Of a stretch of 38,314 bases of DNA, positions 22,820 to 33,185 are shown one piece after another. Location of the stretch: contig SHVD01000004.1 in NCBI GenBank assembly GCA_009691185.1, forward strand, positions 1 to 38,314, read 5' to 3'. Source of the stretch: Candidatus Nanopelagicaceae bacterium. Its GTDB lineage: Bacteria > Actinomycetota > Actinomycetes > Nanopelagicales > Nanopelagicaceae. The notes under the pieces are model-generated. The model saw only the letters and a list, made by a program, of their open reading frames with translations, ran no database searches and was not told the origin of the DNA. Numbering within the stretch: the stretch's first letter is position 1; each line of letters starts with the position of its first letter. The position numbers were made by a program, and so were the translations under genes.

Positions 22820-25800
22820 GGCGTGATCACCGATCTGCCATTAGGTTGAATTGGACAGGAGGATTTAACCGCGCAACTTCGGCAACGATCATTAATAGTG
22901 GCGATGAATGAGCTCTTACTCATTTCTAGGGCAATCTGTGAAATCTGTTCACTAACTTCTTTGGCATCAACCTTTGCTTGTACTCGCTCCTGCACACTTT
23001 TGACCTTGTGATCTCCCACGTAAATTAATTGCGCTCCATCCACCTCTTGATGATCTAACTTGTTTTTAAATCCATCATTTACTACCGCTAATTGATAACT
23101 TTGCAACTGCTTATTGGTGCGAGCATCCTCCTTAGATATTGCAGTTGCACCGGTCTTTAAATCCACGATGTAATACTTATTATCTGCGGTTAATTCAATG
23201 CGATCTATTGCACCAGAAACTATTGCCTTACCTAGTTTGAACTCAAATTTCTCCTCAACCGCCACTAGTTTGTTTTTGTTTTCAAGATTCCAGCCATAAA
23301 ACTTCTTCAGCATCAGTGATGCCCTGCGATACTCATAATCTTTAATCCAACCTTGATTCATATCAATTAAACTCCACGCGCCCTTCAACTTAGATTCAAG
23401 TTGATCAAGTGATAAGGAGGGATCATCTTTTAATTGCGCCGCAATTACGTGGATCGCACTTCCTAAAACCTGAGCGGTTGAATCAGCATCCCGGCCCCCT
23501 GATTGCTCAAGCATCCACTTAAGCCCGCACTCAGTAAAGGATTCAAGTGAGCTAGGAGATATCCGAAGCACCTCTAGATCGGTAATCACCGGTGAGGTGG
23601 TAGAGGGTGGTGTGATGCCAACCCAATTTCTTGGCTCTGCTGCCTTTACGCCATTAGTTGCCAAGGTTTTAAGTGCGCGGGTTACAAACTCTGCCTGCTC
23701 ACCAGTTGCATCCTTGGCCATTCTTCTTAGCTCTGCGACCAATGCTGGTTGAGTAATAGCTCGTTGCCTACTTGAAATCTTTATCTCATCTGGTGCTAAT
23801 TTTTCAAAGTACCGCGATGGTTGATTATCCTCTTGTGAGACTGCGGTAATAATTAATTTCTCAGTTGCCCGAGATAAGGCAACATTTAATAATCTTTGTT
23901 CATCAGCTACTAATCCAGCAGCAGATATTGCATCTAATTGTTGGGCGTTGCTAATTCCGTGGCGAAAGATCTCCACTAATCGCTCACTACCTAGCAGTGA
24001 GCCGCGCTGTCTTAGATTGGGCCAACTGCCCTCCTGCATTCCCGCAGCTGCTACATACCGCCACTGCAAACCTTTAGCTGAGTGCACAGTCATTACCGAA
24101 ACCGCTTCACCTTTTTGCGCAGTGGCGGTGATGCTATCTGACAATATTTTCTCACCCAGTAACTGGTCAATAAACAAAGCTGCACCGCCTCCAAGAAGCC
24201 GTTGACTAAACCTTCTTGCCACTTCAAATAAGGTAATGACCGCATCTAAGTTTTGATCAGCCACCGCCCCTGCTCTGCCGCCATCAATGGCTTGCTGTTG
24301 CCAAAAAGTTTGGATCACCTCACCCTCATAATTTTTTGCATTACTCCAAATACTCCAAAGCAAATCTGAGATATCTTTTGATTTTGCATAATCTTTTTGA
24401 ACTTCCTTGATTAAATCATTTATTCGCTTCAGTGGAGTTAATTGCTGCCATGGTAGATCTGGGGTAGAGGTGGTTAGGTGATCAAGGATTAACTGGGTTG
24501 AATTTTTTTGATTGCCCTCTTTTTGCTCCTTGGTTAGCGCAATTCGCATTGCACGCAGTGAGATTGCATCCGCCCCAGCAAACTCACCTCTTAATAACTC
24601 CTCAATCTGCTCCCAATTTGCTGGAATTAATTTGAGCTGCCCCAAAATGATCTGTGCGATAGTAATAATTGGCTTTATTGCTGGGTTATCAGCTAGTGAT
24701 AACACCGCTGCATCTATCTCAACTGGAATTGAATTAACTGCAAATGCCCGCGCCAGCGCTGCAACCTGTGCGCCAGGTGATCTAAGAATGACCGCCATTG
24801 CAGACCAATTAACCCCATCCCTTAAATGCGCTGCCCTGAATTGATGAGCAATAAAATTTGCCTCATCACTAGCACTTGCCAGCATTACAACATTTTTTTC
24901 CGTTATATTTCGATAAACAGTTGGCAGCGTTATTTTGTTTTTAATCCCGGAATCTTCAAGATCGGTAAGCAAATTCTCTGGATCTGCGCCCCGGAATCTG
25001 CCAACAGCAGAATCAGGATCTGCAAAAATAACTAATTCATCACCACTTAACAGCTGTAGTAATTTGCGCTGCGCCTTATCTGATTCTTGAAACTCATCAA
25101 CATAGATAACTTTAAATAATTTGCGATACTTCTGGAGCAATATTTGATTACTTTCAAGTTTTTCAACTGCTTCAATCACAATTTCACTAGGGTCAATGCG
25201 GATTATTGAATTTGATGGGGTGAGATCTTTAAGCGCTGAGACCGCTTTATATCTTCGCCAGAAATCACAAATAGCTGGCCAGTATTTTTGTTGATACTTT
25301 TTACTAGCAGCCAACAACTCATCAGGTGAACTACCCCGCTCAGTTGCTCGGTTTATAAACTCCCGCAACTCTTTAGCAAATCCTCTGGTGCCAAGTGCTG
25401 GGATTAACTCCTTTGGCCAAGATGTTTTACTTAGATCCTTAATATCTTGTGCAAGTAGCTCTCTTATTTGGGCATCTTGTTCAGCGCCAGAGAGCAGTAC
25501 ATACTTTTTGTTTTCACCCGCACTAATATTAATTGGATCATTTAAGATCATAAATGCCAGTGAGTGAAATGTTCTAGCGATCGGCTCATTGACAGTATGT
25601 GCTTTAGGATTTGCAGCTGCAATCTGATCCCGTAATTTACTTGCGCTGCTACGGCCGTAGGTAATAGCCAAGATTGAGTTTGGATCTTCCCCGTTGCCAA
25701 TTCGATTTGCAATTGCTGAAATTAAGGTTGAAGTTTTTCCACTTCCCCCCTTACCCAGTACCAATAACTTTGTGCTGCGATGATTTACTACCGCTTTTTG

Positions 25801-25890
25801 TTGCTCATTTAAATCATCCGCTGCAATCACCTCACTTTTATAGGCAGCGCGAAGCAACTTAATTTCTGGCGTATTTTTAGGGCTCACCAC
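22816..25890 (-). CDS. adnA: AdnA: helicase-nuclease subunit of AdnAB
   Basis: A 1024-residue partner of AdnB with an N-terminal UvrD-like motor and a C-terminal nuclease. Walker A is LGKGGSGKTSTL near residue 46; the DEFQES box (YVDEFQESDKAQ) lies near 275; TVHSAKGLQWRYVAAAG is near 605. Nuclease: GAIDRIEL, YYIVDLKTG near 930 and QLQSYQLAV. Cys in FTECGLKW and the trio in CRSCAVKSSCP near the end fit an AddB-type [4Fe-4S] cluster. The start is GTG 25890; TAAATT (25897-25902) ends six bases before it, suggesting a leaderless transcript. adnB follows with overlapping codons. Homologues are known in mycobacteria and many actinobacteria in place of RecBCD or AddAB. Confidence 0.92.
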   Translation of the reverse strand: MVSPKNTPEIKLLRAAYKSEVIAADDLNEQQKAVVNHRSTKLLVLGKGGSGKTSTLISAIANRIGNGEDPNSILAITYGRSSASKLRDQIAAANPKAHTVNEPIARTFHSLAFMILNDPINISAGENKKYVLLSGAEQDAQIRELLAQDIKDLSKTSWPKELIPALGTRGFAKELREFINRATERGSSPDELLAASKKYQQKYWPAICDFWRRYKAVSALKDLTPSNSIIRIDPSEIVIEAVEKLESNQILLQKYRKLFKVIYVDEFQESDKAQRKLLQLLSGDELVIFADPDSAVGRFRGADPENLLTDLEDSGIKNKITLPTVYRNITEKNVVMLASASDEANFIAHQFRAAHLRDGVNWSAMAVILRSPGAQVAALARAFAVNSIPVEIDAAVLSLADNPAIKPIITIAQIILGQLKLIPANWEQIEELLRGEFAGADAISLRAMRIALTKEQKEGNQKNSTQLILDHLTTSTPDLPWQQLTPLKRINDLIKEVQKDYAKSKDISDLLWSIWSNAKNYEGEVIQTFWQQQAIDGGRAGAVADQNLDAVITLFEVARRFSQRLLGGGAALFIDQLLGEKILSDSITATAQKGEAVSVMTVHSAKGLQWRYVAAAGMQEGSWPNLRQRGSLLGSERLVEIFRHGISNAQQLDAISAAGLVADEQRLLNVALSRATEKLIITAVSQEDNQPSRYFEKLAPDEIKISSRQRAITQPALVAELRRMAKDATGEQAEFVTRALKTLATNGVKAAEPRNWVGITPPSTTSPVITDLEVLRISPSSLESFTECGLKWMLEQSGGRDADSTAQVLGSAIHVIAAQLKDDPSLSLDQLESKLKGAWSLIDMNQGWIKDYEYRRASLMLKKFYGWNLENKNKLVAVEEKFEFKLGKAIVSGAIDRIELTADNKYYIVDLKTGATAISKEDARTNKQLQSYQLAVVNDGFKNKLDHQEVDGAQLIYVGDHKVKSVQERVQAKVDAKEVSEQISQIALEMSKSSFIATINDRCRSCAVKSSCPIQPNGRSVITP

Positions 25891-25947
25891 GTACTTAATT
25901 TAACTAGCCAACACCGACATTGCATCGCCAGCCTCACCCATCACAGC

Positions 25948-27846
25948 TTAAGAGTTCTCGTTTGCTCGCTTTGCTTTAGAGGTATTTCTTGCCCGAGTTG
26001 AGCCATCTAAAGTCACCTTTCGAATTCGAACTACCGCAGGGGTTACCTCAACACACTCATCCTCTCGGCAAAACTCCAAAGCACCTTCCATATTTAATTT
26101 CTTTGCTGGAATTAATCGCTCTGATTCATCAGTACCAGATGCTCGCATATTTGTTAACTTCTTCTCGCGTACACAGTTAACATCTAAATCCTCATTACGA
26201 GAGTTCTCACCAATCACCATGCCCTCATAAACCTCATCCCCTGGCTTCACAAATATCGCACCACGATCTTGGGTGCCATAGAGTGCGTAACTTGTTACTA
26301 CTCCCATTCGATCTGAAACTAATGAACCAGTTGCGCGAGTGCGCAGCTCACCATGCCACGCCTCATAACCATCAAATACATGGTGAAGTAATCCAGTTCC
26401 TCTGGTCTCAGTTAAAAACTCAGTTCTAAAACCAATTAAGCCACGGGAGGGAACTCGGTAATCAAGACGGATCCAACTAGTGCCATGGTTAACCATCTGC
26501 TCCATCCGACCCTTGCGAAGTGCCATTAATTGGGTAATTACACCTAAGTACTCCTCTGGTGCGTCAATTGATAACCGCTCCATTGGCTCATGCACCTTGC
26601 CATCAATTATTTTGGTAACAACCTGCGGCTTACCAACAGTTAACTCAAATCCTTCGCGCTTCATAATCTCAACTAGCACTGCAAGTTGCAGCTCACCTCG
26701 CCCCTGCACCTCCCAAGTGTCAGGACGTTCGGTATTTAACACCCGGAGTGAAACATTTCCTACCAACTCAGAATCTAATCGTCCTTTCACCTGACGAGCG
26801 GTTAATTTATTTCCACTCTTGCCAGCCAAAGGTGAGGTATTAATACCAATAGTCATCGAAATACTTGGCTCATCCACAATAATTAATGGCAACGCATGTG
26901 GATTTTCTAAATCAGCAAGTGTTTCACCCAAAGTGATGGATTCAATTCCAGCCACCGCAATAATGTCGCCTGGGTGAGCCTCATCTGCTGGCACTCGCTC
27001 AAGTGCTTCAGTCATTAATAACTCAGATACTTTTACGCGCTGCGTGCTGCCATCAGTTTTAATCCAGGTAACTGATTGGCCTTTTTTTATAACACCCTCA
27101 CGTACTCGACAAAGGGCAAGCCTGCCTAAGAAAGGAGATGAATCTAGGTTGGTTACATGTGCTTGCAGCGGTGCACCTTCATGGTACTGCGGTGCTGGAA
27201 TTGCAGAAAATATCGTTTCAAATAAAACATCTAAGTTTTCCTCTTTTGGCATGCCACCATCTGCGCACCGTTCAAGTGAGGCTCTGCCAGCTCTGGCTGA
27301 TGCGTAGACAATTGGAAACTCAATTTGATCCTCATTGGCATCTAAATCTAAAAATAATGCATAAGCCTCATCAACCACCGCTGCAATTCTTGAATCTGGG
27401 CGATCTACTTTGTTAATTACTAATATGACTGGCAGATTTTTTTGTAATGCTTTTCTTAAAACAAATCGAGTTTGTGGCAAAGGACCTTCGGAGGCATCAA
27501 CTAATAAAATAACGCCATCAACCATCTCTAATCCGCGCTCAACTTCGCCGCCAAAATCTGCGTGCCCTGGGGTGTCGATGATATTTACAATGGTATTTCC
27601 ACGTTTTACCGCAGTATTTTTTGCCAAAATAGTAATTCCTTTTTCCCGTTCTAAATCCATGGAATCCATCATTCGCTCTTGACCCTCATCTTGTTTTTTA
27701 TGAGCCGCAAACGCCCCAGATTGCCAAAGCATGGCATCAACCAAAGTTGTCTTGCCATGATCAACGTGAGCAATGATTGCTACGTTTCTAAGATTCTCCC
27801 GTTTTTTAACTGGCAGATCTTTTAAGTGTGCTTGTTTTTTAGACAT
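25948..27846 (-). CDS. typA: Translational GTPase TypA/BipA
   Basis: An EF-G-like ribosome-binding GTPase linked to stress and low-temperature growth and to 50S assembly. GTPase motifs: AHVDHGKTTLVDAML near residue 26, REKGITILAKNT, DTPGHADFGGEVER near 92, NKVDRPDSR near 147. Domains II-III and the BipA C-terminal domain follow (RGLIGFRTEFLTETRGTG near 460). 632 residues is usual for actinobacteria. The C-terminal 25 residues are basic and less conserved. The gene overlaps the ychF stop by 8 bp, so both are probably transcribed together from upstream of ychF. Confidence 0.97.
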   Translation of the reverse strand: MSKKQAHLKDLPVKKRENLRNVAIIAHVDHGKTTLVDAMLWQSGAFAAHKKQDEGQERMMDSMDLEREKGITILAKNTAVKRGNTIVNIIDTPGHADFGGEVERGLEMVDGVILLVDASEGPLPQTRFVLRKALQKNLPVILVINKVDRPDSRIAAVVDEAYALFLDLDANEDQIEFPIVYASARAGRASLERCADGGMPKEENLDVLFETIFSAIPAPQYHEGAPLQAHVTNLDSSPFLGRLALCRVREGVIKKGQSVTWIKTDGSTQRVKVSELLMTEALERVPADEAHPGDIIAVAGIESITLGETLADLENPHALPLIIVDEPSISMTIGINTSPLAGKSGNKLTARQVKGRLDSELVGNVSLRVLNTERPDTWEVQGRGELQLAVLVEIMKREGFELTVGKPQVVTKIIDGKVHEPMERLSIDAPEEYLGVITQLMALRKGRMEQMVNHGTSWIRLDYRVPSRGLIGFRTEFLTETRGTGLLHHVFDGYEAWHGELRTRATGSLVSDRMGVVTSYALYGTQDRGAIFVKPGDEVYEGMVIGENSRNEDLDVNCVREKKLTNMRASGTDESERLIPAKKLNMEGALEFCREDECVEVTPAVVRIRKVTLDGSTRARNTSKAKRANENS

Positions 27847-28912
27847 TAAACCTAAACTCCACTACATCACCATCTGCCATCACGTAATCCTTACCCTCCA
27901 TGCGCACCTTGCCATTGGCGCGGGCTTTCACCATTGATCCAGCAGTAACTAATTCATCAAAGGCAATAATCTCTGCCTTAATAAATCCTTTTTGAAAATC
28001 GGTGTGAATCACACCAGCAGCAGCTGGAGCGGTATCACCTTTATGAATCGTCCACGCCCTGGTCTCTTTCGGACCTGCGGTGAGATATGTCTGTAATCCT
28101 AATGTATTAAATCCAACTCTTGCTAATGTAGTTAATCCTGGCTCTATTAATCCAATTGATTTAAGCAATTCCAGCGAATCCACCTCATCTAAATCAGCTA
28201 ATTCAGCCTCAGTTTTTGCATCCAGAAATATCGCCTCTGCTGGTAGGACCAATGCCGCTAATTCAGAACGTAATTGAGTATCACCTAATTCAGCTGCATC
28301 CACATTAAATACATACAAGAATGGCTTGGCGGTGAGCAGTTGCAACTCTTTAATTGCATCAATATCCACCTTGCTGCCACGCAGAAGTTGGCCTTGATTT
28401 AATATTTCCGCCGCTGACTTTGCAGCTGCCAAAACTGGCACCTTCTCCTTAATCGTGCGCACCTCTTTTTCAAGACGTGGGATCGCCTTTTCTAAAGTTT
28501 GTAGATCTGCTAAACAAAGTTCAGTATTAATTGTCTCCATATCTTTTTTAGGATCAACATTGCCATCAACATGGACTACATCACCATCTTTAAAAACTCT
28601 AATCACTTGGCAAATCGCATCTGACTCTCTGATATTTGCTAAAAACTTATTTCCAAGCCCTGCGCCCTCAGAGGCACCCTTAACAATTCCGGCGATATCA
28701 ACAAAGGAGACAGCAGCTGGCAAGATTTTTTCGGAGGAAAATATTGTGGCCAACACTGCCAGCCTTGGATCTGGCACACCCACCACACCAACATTGGGTT
28801 CAATAGTGGCAAAGGGGTAGTTGGCAGCTAGGACATTATTTTTAGTCAGCGCATTAAATAGGGTGGATTTACCCACATTTGGCAGACCGACGATTCCGAT
28901 TGAAAGGCTCAC
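27839..28912 (-). CDS. ychF: Redox-regulated ATPase/GTPase YchF (OLA1 family)
   Basis: A universally conserved Obg-like nucleotidase that prefers ATP. G1 is GLPNVGKSTLFNALT at residues 9-23; FATIEPNVGVV follows, DIAGIVKGASEGAGLGNKFL is near 72, and the G4 region is FNVDAAE near 203. The C-terminal TGS domain holds the family's GDTA and FIKAEII features. At 357 residues it is the standard length. The start is GTG 28912; rmuC diverges from it 51 bp away. TAGGCT lies nine bases upstream of GTG as a possible -10. Confidence 0.96.
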   Translation of the reverse strand: MSLSIGIVGLPNVGKSTLFNALTKNNVLAANYPFATIEPNVGVVGVPDPRLAVLATIFSSEKILPAAVSFVDIAGIVKGASEGAGLGNKFLANIRESDAICQVIRVFKDGDVVHVDGNVDPKKDMETINTELCLADLQTLEKAIPRLEKEVRTIKEKVPVLAAAKSAAEILNQGQLLRGSKVDIDAIKELQLLTAKPFLYVFNVDAAELGDTQLRSELAALVLPAEAIFLDAKTEAELADLDEVDSLELLKSIGLIEPGLTTLARVGFNTLGLQTYLTAGPKETRAWTIHKGDTAPAAAGVIHTDFQKGFIKAEIIAFDELVTAGSMVKARANGKVRMEGKDYVMADGDVVEFRFNV

Positions 28913-28963
28913 GAGGGGTTAAGCCTACGCAAGATTGTCAGTACTTCCTGCCACTATAACCCC

Positions 28964-30115
28964 ATGCCCGCCTCGATCATCTCACTGCTTATCGGCCTAG
29001 CAGCCGGAGTAGCAATTGGATACCTATTTAATGCCGTAAGAAATAAAAACAAAGGGGGTGATAGCACCCTGCTCAATGATTATAAAAAGCAACTAGCAGA
29101 TGAGCGAAGCAAAACCGAGAACTCAATTAAGTTAACCGCTGAGTTAAATGCAATGAAGTCAACAGTTGAAAAACTATCCAACCAATCAGTTGAGGCTAAT
29201 CGAATTAGAACCCAAGCTGAAGCAAAACTTGAGACCACAATTAATGAGATGAGACGGGCAAGTGAGTCAATATTTGATGAAACTAAAAAAATTGCAGGTG
29301 CACTCTCCAACAGTCAGTCTCGCGGAAAATTTGGTGAGGCGCAATTAGAGTTACTTTTGCAATCAGCAGGGTTGCGTGAAGGTCATGAGTACAGCCGGCA
29401 AAAATCCACCACCGATGCTGATTCATCAGGAATTCCAGATATCACCGTAAAAATGCCAGGGGGCAGCGCCATATTTATTGATTCAAAATTTCCTTTTGAT
29501 CGATTTCTAGATGCCTTTGGCACTGAGATAGAAAATGAACGCAATGATTTTTTAGCGCAGCACACAAAAGATCTTCTTAAACATGTGGAGGCTTTAGCCA
29601 AGCGTGGTTATCACAAATCTGCTGGATCACCTGATTTTGTGGTTTTATTTGTGCCATTTGAAACTTTATTAGCCGAAGCTTTACGAGTTGACCCGGCATT
29701 TTTAGAAAAAGCATTTAAATTAAATGTCACCATCGCTACCCCAACCTCAATGATGGCCTTACTGCGCACCATTGGTTATATCTTTACCAGAAATAAATTA
29801 GCAGATAACGCCGATGAGATTCAAAAGGTGGCAAATACCTTCCTTAAAAATATTACCTTGCTGCATGGAAAGATTGTGGCGGTGGGTAAGGCAATCTCAT
29901 CAACTGCAAAGGCGTATGAGGATTTAATTCCTACCGCTGAAAAAACTGTATTAAATCCAGCAAGGCGCATTCATAACCTAGGAGTTGCTGGTGATAAAGA
30001 AAAATTAGCAATTGAGTACCCAGATGCACCCGGTGATGTAAGGGAGTTAAAGGCGATCTCTGCCGATGATGATTTTATTGAGGTAGAGGAAATTGAAGGT
30101 GGCAAAGATGAGTAA
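28964..30115 (+). CDS. rmuC: DNA recombination protein RmuC
   Basis: A 383-residue RmuC protein, thought to limit inversions and recombination at short inverted repeats through a nuclease-like domain. One N-terminal membrane helix (residues 3-22), a coiled-coil stretch (about 35-115), then the RmuC domain with SRGKFGEAQLELLLQSAGL near 120, IFIDSKFPFDRFLDA near 170 and a characteristic IATPTSMMALLRTIGYIF near 265. The tail is acidic. A weak -10 (CACTAT) is six bases before ATG 28964. The next gene starts eight bases before the rmuC stop. Confidence 0.94.
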   Translation: MPASIISLLIGLAAGVAIGYLFNAVRNKNKGGDSTLLNDYKKQLADERSKTENSIKLTAELNAMKSTVEKLSNQSVEANRIRTQAEAKLETTINEMRRASESIFDETKKIAGALSNSQSRGKFGEAQLELLLQSAGLREGHEYSRQKSTTDADSSGIPDITVKMPGGSAIFIDSKFPFDRFLDAFGTEIENERNDFLAQHTKDLLKHVEALAKRGYHKSAGSPDFVVLFVPFETLLAEALRVDPAFLEKAFKLNVTIATPTSMMALLRTIGYIFTRNKLADNADEIQKVANTFLKNITLLHGKIVAVGKAISSTAKAYEDLIPTAEKTVLNPARRIHNLGVAGDKEKLAIEYPDAPGDVRELKAISADDDFIEVEEIEGGKDE

Positions 30116-30530
30116 TTTACCGATTAGCTCACCAATTAAAGGGCCGGGCTTAACTAAGCCAGGGGTAGTAGTCCTGCAGTTTTTGATAATCTTTTTATTT
30201 GCTGCGATTGAATTAATTTTTCGCTCCTCCTTAGGAATCATTACCTGCCTTGCAATCTGGATTGCATTCTTTGGTGGTATTTACTTGGGCCGTACTGGCA
30301 CTTCCTATGTAACTGCAGTCGCCCCACCAGTTTCACTACTGCTTACCTGCCTTATCTTGCTGCCAACTATTGGCGGCTCATCCTTTGCGCCAACTAAGTT
30401 GCTAATTGATCTAGTTACCGCCCTAGCGGCAGTCTCCTTTTATCTACTCACCGGTGCTGGGATAACTTGGTTTGTCTGGTTTAAAAAGGAGCGTAACCAA
30501 GATAATCAATCACTTTCCGGCAGCTTTTAA
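30108..30530 (+). CDS. DUF6542 family membrane protein
   Basis: A 140-residue protein with four predicted hydrophobic helices (about residues 22-40, 42-60, 68-85, 100-125) and short basic ends, resembling the DUF6542 proteins found near ispH in actinobacteria. Function unknown. ATG 30108 was chosen over an upstream in-frame ATG because AGGTGG lies five bases before it. It overlaps the rmuC end by eight bases. The 3' end overlaps ispH tail-to-tail by 21 bp. Confidence 0.75.
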   Translation: MSNLPISSPIKGPGLTKPGVVVLQFLIIFLFAAIELIFRSSLGIITCLAIWIAFFGGIYLGRTGTSYVTAVAPPVSLLLTCLILLPTIGGSSFAPTKLLIDLVTALAAVSFYLLTGAGITWFVWFKKERNQDNQSLSGSF

Positions 30531-31475
30531 TTCCTTTCGCAGCTCTACCGGCAGTGAAAAAAGTAGATGCTCCTCAGTTGCAGTAATTGTTTGCACATCA
30601 GCAAATCCACGCTTTGCCAGCCAATCAAGTAAATCCTTAACCAATATCTCCGGTACTGATGCCCCACTTGAAACCCCAACTGTTGTAACACCGCTTAGCC
30701 ATTCCTCTTTGGCCTCAGCGGCAAAATCAATTAAGTAAGCAGCTTTCGCGCCATACTCAAGTGAGACCTCAACTAAGCGCACTGAGTTAGATGAGTTTTT
30801 CGAGCCAACAATTAAAACTAGATCTGCCTTTGGTGCAATCTCTTTGATCGCAACCTGGCGGTTCTGGGTGGCGTAGCAAATATCATCGCTCGGTGGGTCA
30901 ATTAGATTTGGAAAACGTTTCCTAAGCTCAGCAACTGTGGCCAAGGTTTCATCCACACTTAAAGTAGTTTGTGATAACCAAGCTACTTTATTCTCATCTC
31001 GCACCTTTATATTTTTAATACTCTCAATACCATCTACTAATTGAATGTGTTTAGGTGCTTCCCCGGCAGTGCCATCAACCTCTTCGTGGCCTTCGTGGCC
31101 AATTAATAAAATATCGTAATCATCGGCGGCAAATCTCTTTGCTTCATGATGGACCTTAGTTACCAATGGACAGGTGGCATCAATAGTTTTTAGATTTCGC
31201 TCCGCGGCACTTTGATGAACCGCTGGTGAAACACCGTGGGCGGAGAAAACAACTATCGCACCCTCTGGAACCTCATCAGTTTCATCAACAAATATTGCGC
31301 CCCGTTCCTCTAAGGTTTTCACCACATATTTATTGTGCACAATTTGCTTTCGCACATAAACCGGTTTTCCATAAAGATCTAAAGCTTTTTCAACAGTAAC
31401 CACAGCGCGATCAACACCTGCGCAGTAGCCACGGGGGGCGGCAAGTAGTACCTGCTTTTTACCGGCTGTGCTCAT
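30510..31475 (-). CDS. ispH: 4-hydroxy-3-methylbut-2-enyl diphosphate reductase
   Basis: Last step of the MEP isoprenoid pathway: reduces HMBPP to IPP and DMAPP using a [4Fe-4S] cluster. The three cluster Cys are in [12 protein letters not shown] (residue 18), [11 protein letters not shown] (about 104) and [11 protein letters not shown] (about 200); SAHGVSP and [11 protein letters not shown] are also typical. The encoded 321 residues are normal. TAGGAT (31482-31487) ends six bases before ATG 31475, so the mRNA is probably leaderless. Divergent from the fumarase gene, 44 bp apart. Confidence 0.97.
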   Translation of the reverse strand: MSTAGKKQVLLAAPRGYCAGVDRAVVTVEKALDLYGKPVYVRKQIVHNKYVVKTLEERGAIFVDETDEVPEGAIVVFSAHGVSPAVHQSAAERNLKTIDATCPLVTKVHHEAKRFAADDYDILLIGHEGHEEVDGTAGEAPKHIQLVDGIESIKNIKVRDENKVAWLSQTTLSVDETLATVAELRKRFPNLIDPPSDDICYATQNRQVAIKEIAPKADLVLIVGSKNSSNSVRLVEVSLEYGAKAAYLIDFAAEAKEEWLSGVTTVGVSSGASVPEILVKDLLDWLAKRGFADVQTITATEEHLLFSLPVELRKELKAAGK

Positions 31476-31519
31476 GGGCTTATCCTAATTGATCATAGAA
31501 AGTGAGTAGATTTACCCCT

Positions 31520-33175
31520 ATGCCACCAGAGTTTACCTACCAAGATCTACTGCCAATTGGTGAGGACAAAACCGAGTATCGGTTAATTTCCAAAGCCGGG
31601 GTAAGCAGCTTCACTGCAGATGGCCGGCAATTCTTAAAGATTTCAAAGGATGCAATCAGTGAATTAACCCAGGTTGCGATGCATGATATTTCACATTATC
31701 TGCGCAGTGAACATCTTGCGCAGTTATCTGATATTTTAAAAGATCCAGAGAGCTCACCTAATGATCGATTTGTAGCAACTGATCTTTTAAAAAACGCCAA
31801 TATCTCAGCTGGTGGCATCTTGCCGATGTGCCAAGACACTGGAACTGCAATTGTGATGGGTAAAAAAGGGCAGCAGGTATTAACGCAGGAGAAGGATGAA
31901 ATCTCAATCTCCAGAGGCGTTTATGAGGCTTTCACTAAATTAAATCTGCGTTACTCCCAATTAGCACCAGTTACTACCTGGGAGGAGAAAAACACTGGCA
32001 ATAATTTGCCAGCCCAAATCGAGATCTACTCCGATACTGATCATCCAGATGAGTACAACTTCTTATTTATTGCCAAAGGTGGCGGCAGTGCTAATAAATC
32101 TTTTTTATATCAAGAGACTAAAGCGGTATTAAACCCCACCTCATTTATGAGTTGGCTAGAGGAAAAACTTCGATCCCTGGGCACCTCCGCCTGTCCGCCT
32201 TATCACCTAGTAGTAGTAATCGGTGGCACAAGTGCTGAGTACACGGTTAAGGCAGCAAAGCTTGCGAGTACTAAATATTTAGATTCCCTGCCCACAAAAG
32301 GAGATGCTAAAACTGGCCATGGTTTTAGGGATTTAGATTTAGAAAAAGAAATATTAAAATTGACTCAAAGAATTGGCATCGGCGCCCAATTTGGTGGCAA
32401 GTACTTTTGTCATGATGTGCGCGTTGTCAGGTTGCCCCGTCATGGTGCCTCCTTGCCAATTGCGATTGCAGTTTCTTGTTCGGCAGATCGCCAAGTGAAG
32501 GCGAAGATCACCAAAGATGGCATCTTTATTGAAAAGCTTGAGACCGATCCAGCTCATTTTTTGCCAACTGCGACCAATGAAGATTTAGATGGTCCAGAGA
32601 TAAATATTGATTTATCAGTGCCTATGGCTGATATTTTGGCTCAACTATCAAAGTATCCAGTTAAAACTAGGGTTAATTTGAGCGGCACATTAGTAGTTGC
32701 CAGAGATTTAGCCCATGCCAAATTAAAAGAGTTATTAGATGGTGGAAAACCACTTCCAGATTACTTTAAGAAGCACGCAGTTTATTACGCAGGGCCGGCC
32801 AAGACGCCCGCAGGTTATGCCTCTGGCTCCTTTGGTCCTACTACTGCTGGACGAATGGATTCATATGTTGAACAGTTTCAAGCAGCGGGTGGTTCTTTAA
32901 TTATGCTGGCAAAGGGAAATAGATCTGAGATGGTTTCAACAGCTTGTAAAAAGTATGGCGGCTTTTACTTAGGATCAATTGGTGGTCCAGCAGCCAGACT
33001 TGCCCAGGATTGCATCAAAAAGGTTGAGCTTTTAGATTATGAAGAGTTGGGTATGGAGGCGATTTGGAAGATTGAGGTGGCAAACTTTCCAGCTTTTATA
33101 ATTATTGATGATAAAGGAAATGATTTTTACGCCCAAACCCGAAAGCCATTAAATATTGGGAAAAAACCTACCTAG
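31520..33175 (+). CDS. fumA: Fumarate hydratase, class I (iron-sulfur, heat-labile type)
   Basis: Reversibly hydrates fumarate to malate in the TCA cycle. A full-length single-chain class I fumarase (551 residues). N-terminal domain: [37 protein letters not shown] with a cluster Cys, [17 protein letters not shown]-terminal domain: [36 protein letters not shown] and [24 protein letters not shown]. Three Cys suit a [4Fe-4S] cluster. ATG 31520 matches the usual actinobacterial start, and TAGATT (31507-31512) precedes it by seven bases; GTG 31502 is the alternative. Confidence 0.95.
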   Translation: MPPEFTYQDLLPIGEDKTEYRLISKAGVSSFTADGRQFLKISKDAISELTQVAMHDISHYLRSEHLAQLSDILKDPESSPNDRFVATDLLKNANISAGGILPMCQDTGTAIVMGKKGQQVLTQEKDEISISRGVYEAFTKLNLRYSQLAPVTTWEEKNTGNNLPAQIEIYSDTDHPDEYNFLFIAKGGGSANKSFLYQETKAVLNPTSFMSWLEEKLRSLGTSACPPYHLVVVIGGTSAEYTVKAAKLASTKYLDSLPTKGDAKTGHGFRDLDLEKEILKLTQRIGIGAQFGGKYFCHDVRVVRLPRHGASLPIAIAVSCSADRQVKAKITKDGIFIEKLETDPAHFLPTATNEDLDGPEINIDLSVPMADILAQLSKYPVKTRVNLSGTLVVARDLAHAKLKELLDGGKPLPDYFKKHAVYYAGPAKTPAGYASGSFGPTTAGRMDSYVEQFQAAGGSLIMLAKGNRSEMVSTACKKYGGFYLGSIGGPAARLAQDCIKKVELLDYEELGMEAIWKIEVANFPAFIIIDDKGNDFYAQTRKPLNIGKKPT

Positions 33176-33185
33176 TTAAAATCCT

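Noticed and set aside
26480-26794. Plus-strand ORFs inside typA, ychF, adnA and adnB
   Set aside because: Shadows of strongly conserved minus-strand genes; no start signals or families.
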